This document shows, piece by piece, positions 45,222 to 54,912 of a stretch of DNA of 64,000 bases; positions within the stretch are counted from its first letter, which is position 1; every line of letters begins with the position of its first letter. The translations under genes were made by a program, and so were the position numbers. Source of the stretch: Candidatus Fukatsuia endosymbiont of Tuberolachnus salignus (lineage in GTDB: Bacteria > Pseudomonadota > Gammaproteobacteria > Enterobacterales > Enterobacteriaceae); contig NZ_OZ034983.1 of assembly GCF_964030845.1 (NCBI RefSeq), positions 62,001-126,000 of the forward strand, written 5' to 3'. Below the pieces are notes generated by a model. It made no database searches. It had not been told where the DNA came from and worked only from the letters and a program-made list of their open reading frames with translations.

Positions 45222-47324
45222 ATGCACCTGAATCTTCGTCATTTAACGCAGGGCGGGCAGGTCGCTTTTATGCGTCTGCGCATGTTCCTGCAAATAAATA
45301 GCCTCATTTTTTATTATATGACCCTGTCATTTATGGTCATGACCCTAGTGATGTTGTTTATTCGAGTTAGTACACAAAATAGTATCAATGGTTTGATGTA
45401 TTGGTATGCATGGAGTATCCATCCACTACTAAAAAATAGCGTCAACCCGACTCGTTATACGCTGAATTATTATGGAAAGCAGTTGCATTATACGACGGAC
45501 CAGATAATTAATGACGCCTATACCGTTTATTGTGGTCAATTGCTAAAACAGGAATTAATCATTTCTGCCTTCATTTCCATGATAGTGGTTTTTCTTGCGG
45601 TGTTATTTTTCTACTGCTATTTAGGGTACACCGGTCGCAAGCAAAGTGAGGATGAAATTACCGGAGGACGGGTATTAAATGACGATCCTAAAGCGGTTGC
45701 CCGTTTGATGAGAAAACGCGGGCAGGCGTCGGATATCAAGATTGGCCCTCTGCCGATCAAAAAAGACAGTGAAACCCAAAATTTTGGTCTGCATGGCACA
45801 GTGGGCTCCGGTAAATCTACCCTGATCCGGAAGTTTTTGTCTTTTCTGCGTGAACGGGGTGATCGAGTTATTATTTATGATAAGGGTTGCACCTTTATTG
45901 ATAAATATTACGATGAATCGAAAGATATCCTATTAAATCCGCTGGATAAACGCTGTGCCAACTGGGATATGTGGGAAGAATGTCAAACCCTGCCCGATCT
46001 GGAAACCCTCTCTAACACGCTGATCCCAATGAATTCATCGGAAGATCCCTTCTGGCAAGGCTCTGCCAGAACAATTTTCGCTGAAGCGGCGCAGCGTATG
46101 CGCCAGGATAAAGGCCGTAGCTATAATAAATTTCTCCGCACGCTGCTGGCAATTAATCTCGAGAAATTGCGCGAATTTTTAGCCGGTACACCGGCTGCCA
46201 CCTTAGTTGACGGTAAGATTGAAAAGACCGCCCTTTCTATCCGCAGTGTATTGACCCATTATGTTAAGGCGATGCGTTATTTGCAGGGTATCGAACGTAG
46301 TGGCCAGCCAAAGTTTACTATCCGCCAATGGATGCAAGGGGGTAAAGGGAGCGGCAAGCATGGCTGGTTATTCGTCACCTCCAATCAAAATCATCATGAA
46401 TCGTTAAAACCCGTTATCTCGATGTGGCTTGGCATCGCCGCCAACAGTTTGCTGTCGATGGCGGAAAACCGGCATCGCCGCGTCTGGTTTTTTATCGATG
46501 AATTACCCTCTTTGCACAAACTCCCCAGCCTGCCTTACATCATCGCTGAAGCACGTAAATTCGGGGGGTGCTTTGCCTTAGGATTCCAGTCTTACCCGCA
46601 ACTGGAGGAAATTTATGGCAACAAATTTGCCGAAGCGATGTTTGATTTGCTGAACACCAAATATTTTTTCCGCTCACCCAGTGCATCAGTGGCAAAATTT
46701 GTTGAGGAAGATATCGGCGAAACGGTAAAGAAAAAGTGCGCCGAGCAGACCAGTTTTGGAGCCGAGCAGGTGCGAGATGGTATCTCGTTTAGTAAAGATG
46801 AACAGCGCATCAATATTGTCAGCTATACCGATGTGCAGATGCTGGAAGATTTGGAATGTTTTGTCACGCTACCGGGTCATTACCCTGTAGTCAAAATGTC
46901 GCTCAAGTACCAAAAATTAGCTAACGTGGCCGAGCCATGGGTATTACGCCATATTGAATCCAGTCTCGATCCACACGTTGAAAGTGAACTAGCGCAACGT
47001 CGTGAGGAAGCGAGTCAGGCGTTGGATTCCCTTTTTGCTCATGAAAACGCGGCACTACAGCCAAAATCACAAACATTTACGGTTAAATCTACCGCAAAAC
47101 CCACGGAAACAGACAATACGACTGCCGGAGGGGGCCGAGAAGATCCGCTAGCGATGAAACCTGTCGCACCCAACATCAGTGCAGGTAGTGATATTAAAGA
47201 GGGTGTAAGAGACGATCAATACACCCCACCATTGCAAACCAGAAAAATGGTACGCAAGGAAGAAGACAATATCAACTCACGCTGCGCCGATCACGCAATA
47301 GATGAGCCCGGGGAATACTTTTGA
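45222..47324 (+). CDS. traD: TraD, type IV coupling protein
   Basis: 700 residues (F 717). Two N-terminal TM segments (about 28-50 and 107-132) anchor a VirD4-type ATPase: Walker A GTVGSGKSTLIRK near residue 192, Walker B RRVWFFIDELPSLHK near residue 420. It begins HLNLRHLTQGGQVAFMRLRM, like F TraD (DMTQGGQIASMRIRM). It passes the relaxosome to the channel, in F via the C-terminal tail that binds TraM; here the tail (about 600-700) is diverged. Coupled to traI by TGATG. Confidence 0.94.
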   Translation: MHLNLRHLTQGGQVAFMRLRMFLQINSLIFYYMTLSFMVMTLVMLFIRVSTQNSINGLMYWYAWSIHPLLKNSVNPTRYTLNYYGKQLHYTTDQIINDAYTVYCGQLLKQELIISAFISMIVVFLAVLFFYCYLGYTGRKQSEDEITGGRVLNDDPKAVARLMRKRGQASDIKIGPLPIKKDSETQNFGLHGTVGSGKSTLIRKFLSFLRERGDRVIIYDKGCTFIDKYYDESKDILLNPLDKRCANWDMWEECQTLPDLETLSNTLIPMNSSEDPFWQGSARTIFAEAAQRMRQDKGRSYNKFLRTLLAINLEKLREFLAGTPAATLVDGKIEKTALSIRSVLTHYVKAMRYLQGIERSGQPKFTIRQWMQGGKGSGKHGWLFVTSNQNHHESLKPVISMWLGIAANSLLSMAENRHRRVWFFIDELPSLHKLPSLPYIIAEARKFGGCFALGFQSYPQLEEIYGNKFAEAMFDLLNTKYFFRSPSASVAKFVEEDIGETVKKKCAEQTSFGAEQVRDGISFSKDEQRINIVSYTDVQMLEDLECFVTLPGHYPVVKMSLKYQKLANVAEPWVLRHIESSLDPHVESELAQRREEASQALDSLFAHENAALQPKSQTFTVKSTAKPTETDNTTAGGGREDPLAMKPVAPNISAGSDIKEGVRDDQYTPPLQTRKMVRKEEDNINSRCADHAIDEPGEYF

Positions 47325-48586
47325 TGATGAGTATTAGCCCGATAGCCGGTAACGCCCGCTATTACGCCCATCAGGATAATTATTACGTACTGAGCAGTTT
47401 AGGCTCTCGCTGGATGGGTGAGGGAGCCAACAGGCTTGGTTTGTCTGGGCCGGTCAAAGATGCAGTGCTTGATCAACTTAAACAGGGGATATTACCGAAC
47501 GGTATCCAGATTTCTCGCAAGGTAAAGGGTAAACAGACCCACCGTGCAGGTTATGATCTCACCTTTTCCTCCCCCAAAAGTGTCTCTGTATTGGCATTAA
47601 TCGGCGGTGATCCGCGTTTTATTGAGGCACACCATGCTGCTGTCTCTGTTGCCATGCAGGAAGTTGAGACGCTGTCCTGCGCCCGCATCACTAAAGACAA
47701 AAAAACCGCTACCGTCTTGACCGGTAATATTATCGCAGCACTCTACCATCACGATACCTCCCGTGATCTCGATCCGCAGTTACATACGCATGTGTTGGTA
47801 TTGAATGCCACCTATGCTGAAGGCAAATGGCGTGCGCTCGCCAGTGACACTAAAATGAAAACCGGCTTTTCGGAAACTGTGATGGTCAATCAAGTGGCGC
47901 TGGGAAATATTTATCGCCATTCATTGCGTCAAGCTGTCGAAAAAATGGGCTATAAAACCCATGAAACGGGCAAAAATGGTCTGTGGGAAATGGAAGGTGT
48001 CCCTGTAACGCCTTTTTCGCAACGTAGCCAAACCCTCCGTGGGACGGTAGAGAATGATGCATCCCTGCGTTCCCGTGATATTGCTGCACTTAATACCCGC
48101 AAAGCTAAAGTCGCCTCGGATCCCCTGATCCTGGTGGCGGAATGGAAAGCACGCCTGCAAGAAACCGGCTTTAATCTCGCTGATTTTATTAGCCGAGCCA
48201 AAGCTCATCAACAAGAGAAACAGACGACCGGCAGGCAGGAAAACAAGACCATAACCAACGATATCTCTCAGGCCATTAATCACGCTATTTCCTTGCTCAA
48301 TGATAGCAAAATACAATTCACCTATTCCGATTTGCTGGCTAAGACCGTAGGGCAACTACCAGCAGAGCCTGGCGTGTTCGAGCGCGTGCGTCAGGGTATT
48401 GAAGCGGCAATTGAACAACAGCGAGTGATCCCGCTGGATAAAGAAAAAGGCATTTTCACCTCAGATATTCATTTGCTTAATGAACTGAGCATACATCAAC
48501 TAGCTAAAACGACTCTGCGAGAAAATCGGGTACTGTCATTTCTTGATCGGGCACAAGTGAGAGAACGCCCCTATGCCGACGCCTAG
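47324..48586 (+). CDS. traI: TraI relaxase part, ended by an in-frame amber codon
   Basis: About 420 residues. Relaxase domain with paired catalytic tyrosines (NARYYAHQDNYYVL, residues 13-21), the HUH-type metal site (PQLHTHVLVLN near 150), GYDLTFSSPKSVS and KTGFSETVMVNQVALG. This MOBF relaxase nicks oriT and stays bound to the 5' end. The frame ends with TAG at 48584-48586, and the next codon continues the same protein without shift (SVLAQDK; F has VSVLAQDR at this place). One sense codon has thus become amber. The relaxase domain is whole, so nicking could persist without the helicase. Confidence 0.9.
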   Translation: MMSISPIAGNARYYAHQDNYYVLSSLGSRWMGEGANRLGLSGPVKDAVLDQLKQGILPNGIQISRKVKGKQTHRAGYDLTFSSPKSVSVLALIGGDPRFIEAHHAAVSVAMQEVETLSCARITKDKKTATVLTGNIIAALYHHDTSRDLDPQLHTHVLVLNATYAEGKWRALASDTKMKTGFSETVMVNQVALGNIYRHSLRQAVEKMGYKTHETGKNGLWEMEGVPVTPFSQRSQTLRGTVENDASLRSRDIAALNTRKAKVASDPLILVAEWKARLQETGFNLADFISRAKAHQQEKQTTGRQENKTITNDISQAINHAISLLNDSKIQFTYSDLLAKTVGQLPAEPGVFERVRQGIEAAIEQQRVIPLDKEKGIFTSDIHLLNELSIHQLAKTTLRENRVLSFLDRAQVRERPYADA

Positions 48587-48589
48587 TCA

Positions 48590-51500
48590 GTGTTGGCACA
48601 GGACAAATCCCCAGTGGCGATCTTATCTGGACAAGGAGGTGCCGCCGTTTGGCGCGAGCGTATCACGGAGGCGGTGATGATGACCAACGATCAAGGAAGG
48701 GAGGTAAGGATCCTGGCAGCAGACCGACGCAGTGGTGCCTGGCTAGCGCAGGACAAACATATTGCTGGTCGGGTGATGGTGCGTAGCCAGCTTACAGGTG
48801 AATTCGCCTTGCTACCACAAAGTACTCTGGTCATCGACCAGGCCGAAAAACTGACACTGAAAGAAACACTGCTGTTACTGGAAAAGGGACAAGAACAGAG
48901 CGTGCAGCTACTGTTTATAAACAGTGAGCAACGTCCTGGAACAGGCAATGCGCTATCGGTACTAAAAGAGGCAGGTGTCCCCCATTATCAGCTTTACGGC
49001 AGCCAGCCATTAGCCACCGTTGTTGTCAGTGAAAGCGATAAACGTATCCGATATGAAGTCATGGCCTCAGAGTATGCAGCCATGAAGTCGGCAAAAACAG
49101 AGGTGGTTGCCCAGGTTAACGGGCAAAGGGAGCAGGCAACACTCACCGCAGCAATACGCACCCAATTAAAAGGATCCGGTCAATTGGGTGAAGTCGATAC
49201 CACAATATCAGTACTACATCCGGTTTGGTTGGACAGAAAAAGCCGCCATCAACGTGAAAATTATCGCGCTGGTATGGTGATGGAGCAGTGGGATAATGAA
49301 AAGAAAACGATGCACCGCTATCAGATAGACAGGGTGATAGATAGCACCAATACCCTGCAGCTAACCAGTGAAACCGGCCATGTGCGTGCCGAAAAAATTA
49401 ACAAGCTGGACAGCAGTTGGAGCCTGTTTGCACAAAAACAAATGACTATTGCGGTCGGAGAACAGCTCAGGGCGGTTGGGCGAGAAATGAAAGGGAAAAT
49501 AAAAGCCCATGAAACACTGAAAGTCACCGCCATCAGTAAAACGGGTGTTACTGTAGAAAGACAGGGCAACAGTTTCACATTGGACAGATCGCGTGCCCTC
49601 AAATTGTTACCCGATTATGTTGAAAGCGTGGGAGCTAGCGTCAGTGACAAAAATCAGATATTGGCTGCCTTCAGCGCCCGTGATTTAAATGCCGCGACAC
49701 TTAATCAACTGGCGAGAAGTGGTGACAAAGCAACACTGTACACTGCCATGCCGTTGGATCGCGTAGAAAAACGCTTAGCCAGTCATCCACATTATCGTTT
49801 AGCCAGCGAACAGGTTAAAGCACAAGCGGGTATGGATAATCTGGATAAGGCCATCCGCCGGAACAGAGAAAATTTATTATCGCCGGTACAGCAATCGGTG
49901 GCATTAGGATTGAGTCGCGTTCAAACTCAGGGGATTGCTTTCTCAGATCTTACGCTCATTTCAGCGTCCTTGGGATGGTCGCCTGAAGTAACAGTTAACC
50001 AGATTAAAGCTGAAATTGAGCAGCAAAAAAAGCAGGGCGACCTGATCAGTCTGTCACCGATTGCCGGTGTGGGTACCGGGCTGTTGGTGTCACGCGTGAC
50101 CTATGAGATGGAAAAATCCATCCTCCGCACCATCGCTCAGGGCAAAAATGCTGTTCCACCGCTCATGGCGGCTATTCCACAGCAATACCTGGAGGGGTTG
50201 ACTGACGGCCAGAAAGCAGCAACATCGATGATCCTGAAAAGTGCCGATCAATTCCTGGCTATCCAGGGGTTTGCGGGTACAGGGAAAACCACTCAATTTA
50301 AAGCAGTGATGGCCGCTATAGATAGCTTACCGGAAAATCAGCGACCACAAATGATGGGTCTCGCCCCGACACACCGCGCCGTTCATGAAATGCAAGGAGC
50401 AGGTATTTGCTCACAAACACTGGCTTCCTTTCTCAGTGAAGCACGTCAACAAGCATTAGCCGGTGAAGCGCCAGATTATCACAATACGGTATTTATCATT
50501 GATGAGTCTTCGATGATCGGGAACCGGGATATGGCCGAGTTGTATCAGCAGATCAGCCGTGGCCACGGACGGGCGATTAGCAGCGGGGATAGCGCCCAGC
50601 TACAGGCGATTGCTCCCGGCCAGCCCTTTAAGTTGATGCAACAACGCAGCGCCATTGACATCGCAATAATGAAAGACATCGTACGCCAGACGCCAGCATT
50701 GAAAACAGCTATCTATAGCATGATAGAAGGAAATACCCGCGAAGCCTTAAACCGCATAGAAACAGTGACACCTGACCGCATACCCCGCCAGCCACAGGCA
50801 TGGATACCCACTGCATCGGTGATAGAGTTTAAACAAGATCAGAAAAAACAGGCAAACACAGTGTCACAGCAGAAAAGCCGCGCTGCGCCCATTGACGTGA
50901 TCAGTGCTATCAGTCAGGATTATACCGGACGTACTGTTGATACCAGAAACCATACGCTCATCGTGGCGCATCTCAACGATGATCGTCATGCCATTAACGC
51001 GCAAATTCATCAGCAACTCCAGGCGGCGGGCGAGCTTGGCCATACCGAATACTTATTATCCATTCTGGAGCCTGTGCGCATATTACATCATGAATTACGC
51101 CGTGCTAAGGGTTTCTCTGTGCATGTTAACAATATCGTGCTAATGAACAACCAGTATTACACCGTGGCCAAGATAGATGATAAAGCTGGGGTGGTTACTC
51201 TGCGTGATAGCGAGGGAAAAGCGCAGCTAATATCAAATTTTGAGAACAGCACACAGGCTATTGCACTGTATAAACCGCGAGAAATTCTTGTCAGTACCGG
51301 TGACAAGTTACGTTTTACCCGCAGTGATAATGACCGAGGCTATGTGGCTAATAGTCTGTGGCAAGTGAGCAAAATAGAAAACAACGGCAGCATCACTCTC
51401 ACTGACGGCGAACACAACAAGCACTTGGATCCAAAGCAAGCTATTGAAGATCGGCATATTGATTTAGCCTATGCCGTCACCTCTTACGGCGCACAAGGTG

Positions 51501-52501
51501 CCAGCTCCCGCTATGTTATTACGCTGGAAGGAACAGAAAGGGGCAGGAAAAATATGGCCACCCGAGAGGGAGGTTATGTGACACTCTCTCGCGCAAAAGA
51601 ACATGTGCAGGTGTATACCGACGACCGAGAGAAATGGTTGAGGGCACTAGAACAGCAGAAAAAATACCCTACCGCCCATGATTTACTGCATTCTGCGGAT
51701 GATAAAGCCGCTCAGATTGCGGCGCGATTGATGGCAAGCGCCACACCGATGCAAAATACCGCACTGGGACGCAAATTATTACAAACACGTGGCCTGGGAT
51801 CGGGAGAATCAATGGCAAAATTGATTGTGCCCGGGCGTCAATATCCCACCCCTCATATGGCATTGCCGGTATGGGACAGCAACGGTAAACGCGCCGGGGT
51901 TTACCTAGATGAAATCCGACTGCAACAAGAAGGAAGTAAAATAGAACTAAACCACCAACCACGAGTGCTGGGCAGTCAGGATGCTAGATTTGCGGGCTTA
52001 CAGATCAGTCGTAATGGAGAAACGAGACTCGCAGCGGATATCCATCAAGCTATACGACTCGCGCATGTTTACCCAGAAAGCGGGGTGATAATCCGTTTAT
52101 CAGGTGTTGGGATACCAAGTAACGTTAACCGTATCACCGGTAATATTCTGGTTCCTGAGGATGAAACCACACGTCAGGCACAAACACCACCTGATGATCC
52201 CCTACCCTTTATCCACGATGACGTGGAAAAATATGCCGCTGAACAAGAGAAAAAAGCCAGGGACATCGCACAACAACAGCCTGAGCAAGAAAATCAGGCG
52301 ATAGCTATCGAAAAAGCAGCGAAGATCATTCAGGAAGAAGCGGCGCAGAATGCATTGAAATCAATGAAATCGGATCCCTCAAGTAAAGATAATGATGCGC
52401 TCAATAAGGTCGTGCAAGATGTTGCCCAGACAACATTGTCTTCTGAACGGTTGCAGAAGCTAGAACGGGATATAGTTAAAAAGAAAACATTCGAGGAATA
52501 G
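48590..52501 (+). CDS. traI: TraI helicase part, downstream of the amber codon
   Basis: About 1303 residues in the same frame as the relaxase part; together they equal F TraI (1756) in length. It contains the vestigial helicase/ssDNA-binding region (ILSGQGGAAVWRERITEAVM, ILAADRRSGAWL), the active RecD-like helicase with Walker A GFAGTGKTTQ near residue 560 and IIDESSMIGNRDMAELYQQI, and the C-terminal domain (APGQPFKLMQQ, then LAYAVTSYGAQGASS). A GTG/TTG shortly after the amber codon could allow reinitiation, though no strong ribosome site is seen. It may be translated by suppression, reinitiation or not at all. Confidence 0.85.
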   Translation: MLAQDKSPVAILSGQGGAAVWRERITEAVMMTNDQGREVRILAADRRSGAWLAQDKHIAGRVMVRSQLTGEFALLPQSTLVIDQAEKLTLKETLLLLEKGQEQSVQLLFINSEQRPGTGNALSVLKEAGVPHYQLYGSQPLATVVVSESDKRIRYEVMASEYAAMKSAKTEVVAQVNGQREQATLTAAIRTQLKGSGQLGEVDTTISVLHPVWLDRKSRHQRENYRAGMVMEQWDNEKKTMHRYQIDRVIDSTNTLQLTSETGHVRAEKINKLDSSWSLFAQKQMTIAVGEQLRAVGREMKGKIKAHETLKVTAISKTGVTVERQGNSFTLDRSRALKLLPDYVESVGASVSDKNQILAAFSARDLNAATLNQLARSGDKATLYTAMPLDRVEKRLASHPHYRLASEQVKAQAGMDNLDKAIRRNRENLLSPVQQSVALGLSRVQTQGIAFSDLTLISASLGWSPEVTVNQIKAEIEQQKKQGDLISLSPIAGVGTGLLVSRVTYEMEKSILRTIAQGKNAVPPLMAAIPQQYLEGLTDGQKAATSMILKSADQFLAIQGFAGTGKTTQFKAVMAAIDSLPENQRPQMMGLAPTHRAVHEMQGAGICSQTLASFLSEARQQALAGEAPDYHNTVFIIDESSMIGNRDMAELYQQISRGHGRAISSGDSAQLQAIAPGQPFKLMQQRSAIDIAIMKDIVRQTPALKTAIYSMIEGNTREALNRIETVTPDRIPRQPQAWIPTASVIEFKQDQKKQANTVSQQKSRAAPIDVISAISQDYTGRTVDTRNHTLIVAHLNDDRHAINAQIHQQLQAAGELGHTEYLLSILEPVRILHHELRRAKGFSVHVNNIVLMNNQYYTVAKIDDKAGVVTLRDSEGKAQLISNFENSTQAIALYKPREILVSTGDKLRFTRSDNDRGYVANSLWQVSKIENNGSITLTDGEHNKHLDPKQAIEDRHIDLAYAVTSYGAQGASSRYVITLEGTERGRKNMATREGGYVTLSRAKEHVQVYTDDREKWLRALEQQKKYPTAHDLLHSADDKAAQIAARLMASATPMQNTALGRKLLQTRGLGSGESMAKLIVPGRQYPTPHMALPVWDSNGKRAGVYLDEIRLQQEGSKIELNHQPRVLGSQDARFAGLQISRNGETRLAADIHQAIRLAHVYPESGVIIRLSGVGIPSNVNRITGNILVPEDETTRQAQTPPDDPLPFIHDDVEKYAAEQEKKARDIAQQQPEQENQAIAIEKAAKIIQEEAAQNALKSMKSDPSSKDNDALNKVVQDVAQTTLSSERLQKLERDIVKKKTFEE

Positions 52502-52739
52502 AAAGAAACTAACACCTATGTAGAGAAAAACACCTATCGATTGAGGGCACTGAGTTTGACTGTCAGGGAATGTAGCAACAGTCTAAGTAGTTTTCAGTCG
52601 CCTATTGGAGCACCCCAAATTTTATTTCGTCTTTAGAATGAAATCATGCTTTCATTCTAAAGAATTAATGCAGAAGGTTTTTAATGCGTTGGAGGAAACC
52701 ATCTTTATTTTTGTCCGTTCAAAATGCATGACTAAAACA
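52502..52739. other. Spacer after traI, no gene seen
   Basis: About 240 bp. A short inverted repeat (CTTTAGAATGAAA TCATG CTTTCATTCTAAAG near 52630-52663) is a strong stem-loop and probably a bidirectional terminator between traI and the convergent toxin gene. Confidence 0.5.
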
Positions 52740-53147
52740 TTACCTGAATGGATTGCAAAGCCGTAAATTTTCTTCAATCAGAAGACCATGATGCATATCT
52801 TCAGTATAAAGGGTACGGCAACGTTCTGTCATGGCAGCGGCGACAATACAGTCATCGTAGAATGACAGATAATGACGTTCTGCAATTTGGCGAGCACCAT
52901 CATGTATTGCTTCAGTTGGCACCACACGGCAAAAATTACGTACTAATTCCAGAAATTGTCCGATTTCTTGCCAACTCATCTTGAGCTTGCGAACGCAAAC
53001 CGATGTCACTTCATTAAGTACCTGCACACTGATGGTTGGCTTTCCCTTAAGTAACATTTCTACGGTATCAGCTTTAGCGGTATCTTGCGATAGTAGATAA
53101 AGCAGGATATTACTGTCAATAAACATCTTACTCTTAATTGCGCTCAT
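52740..53147 (-). CDS. vapC: VapC-type PIN-domain toxin
   Basis: About 135 residues with the PIN acidic residues: MFIDSNILLYLLSQD at the start, VLNEVTSVCVRKL, and LSFYDDCIVAAAMTERCRTL with the paired Asp, then LYTEDMHHG. VapC toxins are Mg-dependent RNases that cut tRNA or rRNA. The ATG at 53147 overlaps the antitoxin end, as is normal for vapBC; upstream in-frame ATGs are read inside the antitoxin gene. Confidence 0.85.
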   Translation of the reverse strand: MSAIKSKMFIDSNILLYLLSQDTAKADTVEMLLKGKPTISVQVLNEVTSVCVRKLKMSWQEIGQFLELVRNFCRVVPTEAIHDGARQIAERHYLSFYDDCIVAAAMTERCRTLYTEDMHHGLLIEENLRLCNPFR

Positions 53148-53370
53148 TAGCTTCATCACGATTAAAATGGAAATTGACAGGCAGCTTACCGCGGAACGTA
53201 CGCAGACGCTCTAGCAAATTAGTATCAACTTTCTGTTTCTTGCGTACCGAAAAAACCCGGGGTTCATCAACGATAATTTCAATTGAATCACCTTCACGGA
53301 GTTCAAGCAATTTAATTAATTCTGACGGCAGGCGTACAGCCAAACTATTACCCCACTTTGCTACTTGCAT
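53134..53370 (-). CDS. vapB: VapB/AbrB-type antitoxin
   Basis: 78 residues. The N-terminal swapped-hairpin AbrB fold is clear: MQVAKWGNSLAVRLPSELIK, LLELREGDSIEIIVDEPRVF. The C-terminal tail (LRTFRGKLPVNFHFNRDEAN) would bind the toxin. Overlap with vapC and AGGAAG before the ATG mark the normal two-gene operon. It probably stabilises the element. Confidence 0.87.
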   Translation of the reverse strand: MQVAKWGNSLAVRLPSELIKLLELREGDSIEIIVDEPRVFSVRKKQKVDTNLLERLRTFRGKLPVNFHFNRDEANERN

Positions 53371-53930
53371 TATATCTTCCTCTTATAGATATACATTTGT
53401 CATGTATATCATCTCTCATTAAAAGGAACGACCGCAAGTATTAATCAAAGAATGTCTGATAATGTCAGACAATTAAAAATAAGTGTGACACCCTTAATTA
53501 TTGACAGCACGCTTTCATTTTTTCAACGGCCGCTTTTGATCTGGCTTGCATGGAAGGGCTAGGCGGTGTTGCGTTGGGACTGTTGTGCTCACGACTACGC
53601 CCCTGTTCGGGGGTTTTTCTCCTGGTCAGGGTGCGCCTGTTAACCACACTACCGGGGCTAAGTTTTGAATAAGTTCATTCTATGTAAATTCTTTTAAAAT
53701 TATATTTATTCCAATTAGTTAATTGATATAACTTTGTTAACAGTGCCATAACACTCTTGCTGTGTCTCGAATACTTGAGTTATTCATTACTATATCAACA
53801 AGTTGCTCTTATGACCCCAGATTGACAGGTCTTATAGCAATAATCAAGTTGAAATGTGCGGTTGCAGGACAGGCAACGAAAACGGGGATGCCCACCGCTT
53901 CCTATCCCATGTTTTTTCACGTCACTGGTT
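53371..53930. other. Intergenic region with gene and IS relics
   Basis: On the minus strand 53502-53665 reads as an open C-terminal stretch (TPEQGRSREHNSPNATPPSP, ARSKAAVEKMKACCQ, stop) with no start; it may be the tail of a lost gene. An IS5-type terminal repeat follows at 53731-53747. Nothing else is recognised. Confidence 0.35.
53731..53747. repeat. Orphan IS5-family terminal repeat
   Basis: ACTTTGTTAACAGTGCC is identical to the right end of the IS5-family element at 43450-43466. No matching left end or transposase is present nearby, so it is a scar of a rearranged or deleted copy. Confidence 0.8.
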
Positions 53931-54203
53931 TTACCACAGTAGCGGCAACGGTGTCAACACTACTCGACTATCATTAGCACTAGCATCCCAAGGGGTTTTG
54001 CCATAACAATACCTGCCTGAATGAGGTCGCTCTCTGTTGTAAAATGCGAGCCATTTATCGATGTCTTGCTGAATGTCTTCCAGTGATGAATAAATTTTAC
54101 GCCGAAACATCATGTTATAGCCTTCATTTTTCATCGTATTATGAAACCGCTCACAGAACCCATTGGCCTGCGGGCTATACGCCTTCGTCCGTGTATGCTC
54201 GAT
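53931..54203 (-). pseudogene. IS481-type transposase C-terminal remnant
   Basis: The reverse strand reads EHTRTKAYSPQANGFCERFH, NTMKNEGYNMMFRRKIYSSL and YNRERPHSGRYCYGKTPWDA. This is the end of the rve integrase core with the last catalytic Glu (ERF) and the 'YN.ERPH' block. The N-terminal part is replaced by unrelated sequence joined to an IS21 fragment. Confidence 0.7.
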
Positions 54204-54288
54204 ATCTTCCCGTTGCGTTTTTCTATCCCGTCAATCTGACTGTCATAGATACCGTCTTGCTTAAGCCTTGGCAAACGCTATTTTTTCA

Positions 54289-54728
54289 TCAAAAGGAACG
54301 CCGGATTTCAGTACGCCATACGCCAGTTGGATAGATACCGTCTTTTCCCTCATAGCCTCGCGCTTGAAGTTCGCGAAATAACACAGTGGCAGGGATCCAG
54401 TAAGGTTTTGCTGCTTTAATCCGTTCGAGTAAATAAAATTTAAAGGGTTCCCGTTTTGATAACGGTGCAGTACGCTGGCTGTAACGGGGTGTTCTGGCGA
54501 TATTACGTAAATAACGGCGTACCGTATTACGTGATAGGTGAAGCTGTTTAGCGATGGCTCGAATATTCATCCCTTGTCGATGTAACACGTGAATTTCCAC
54601 TAGTCACTCCTGAATCAGCATTTTATTTACACCGCCAATTTTTATGTTAAAAAGGCGGCAATTTTTCCTCAGGTGGGTCAATTTTCAATTGTCATTAGTG
54701 GGTCAGTTTTACATTGCTGGTGACAACA
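54289..54728 (-). pseudogene. IS21-type istA 5' fragment with its IS end
   Basis: A GTG start at 54600 with AGGAGTG upstream gives MEIHVLHRQGMNIRAIAKQL, HLSRNTVRRYLRN and LFRELQARGYEG, the HTH start of IstA. It diverges after about residue 84 and stops at 54289. Upstream, repeated GTGGGTCA-TTTT units and a terminal TGTTGTCACC (reading from 54728) are the multiple end repeats of IS21 elements. istB is absent. Confidence 0.7.
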
Positions 54729-54793
54729 TATTTTTATCTTTGAATTTAATCATAATAGATAGTGATATAGTGTTCAGTAAATACGCTCTAACC

Positions 54794-54909
54794 CATATCG
54801 TTATACACATCTTTTAAAAATCCTTTTAAAACAGCAAATTAAGAAAAACAAGGTTAGTGGTTAACTGATTGATTTATAAAGATTTTTAAAAGATGTGTAT
54901 AACGATATG
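54794..54909. repeat. 116-bp MITE with 9-bp target duplication
   Basis: A perfect 29-bp inverted repeat starts CATATCGTTATACACATCTT and ends with its complement. Direct repeats GCTCTAACC at 54785-54793 and 54910-54918 are a 9-bp target-site duplication. The right duplication contains the stop codon of the cdtB-like gene, so the insertion left that gene's coding sequence unchanged. Confidence 0.92.
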
Positions 54910-54912
54910 GCT

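Noticed and set aside
53502..53665. Minus-strand open stretch ending ARSKAAVEKMKACCQ
   Set aside because: No start codon context or identifiable family; mentioned only as a possible gene tail.
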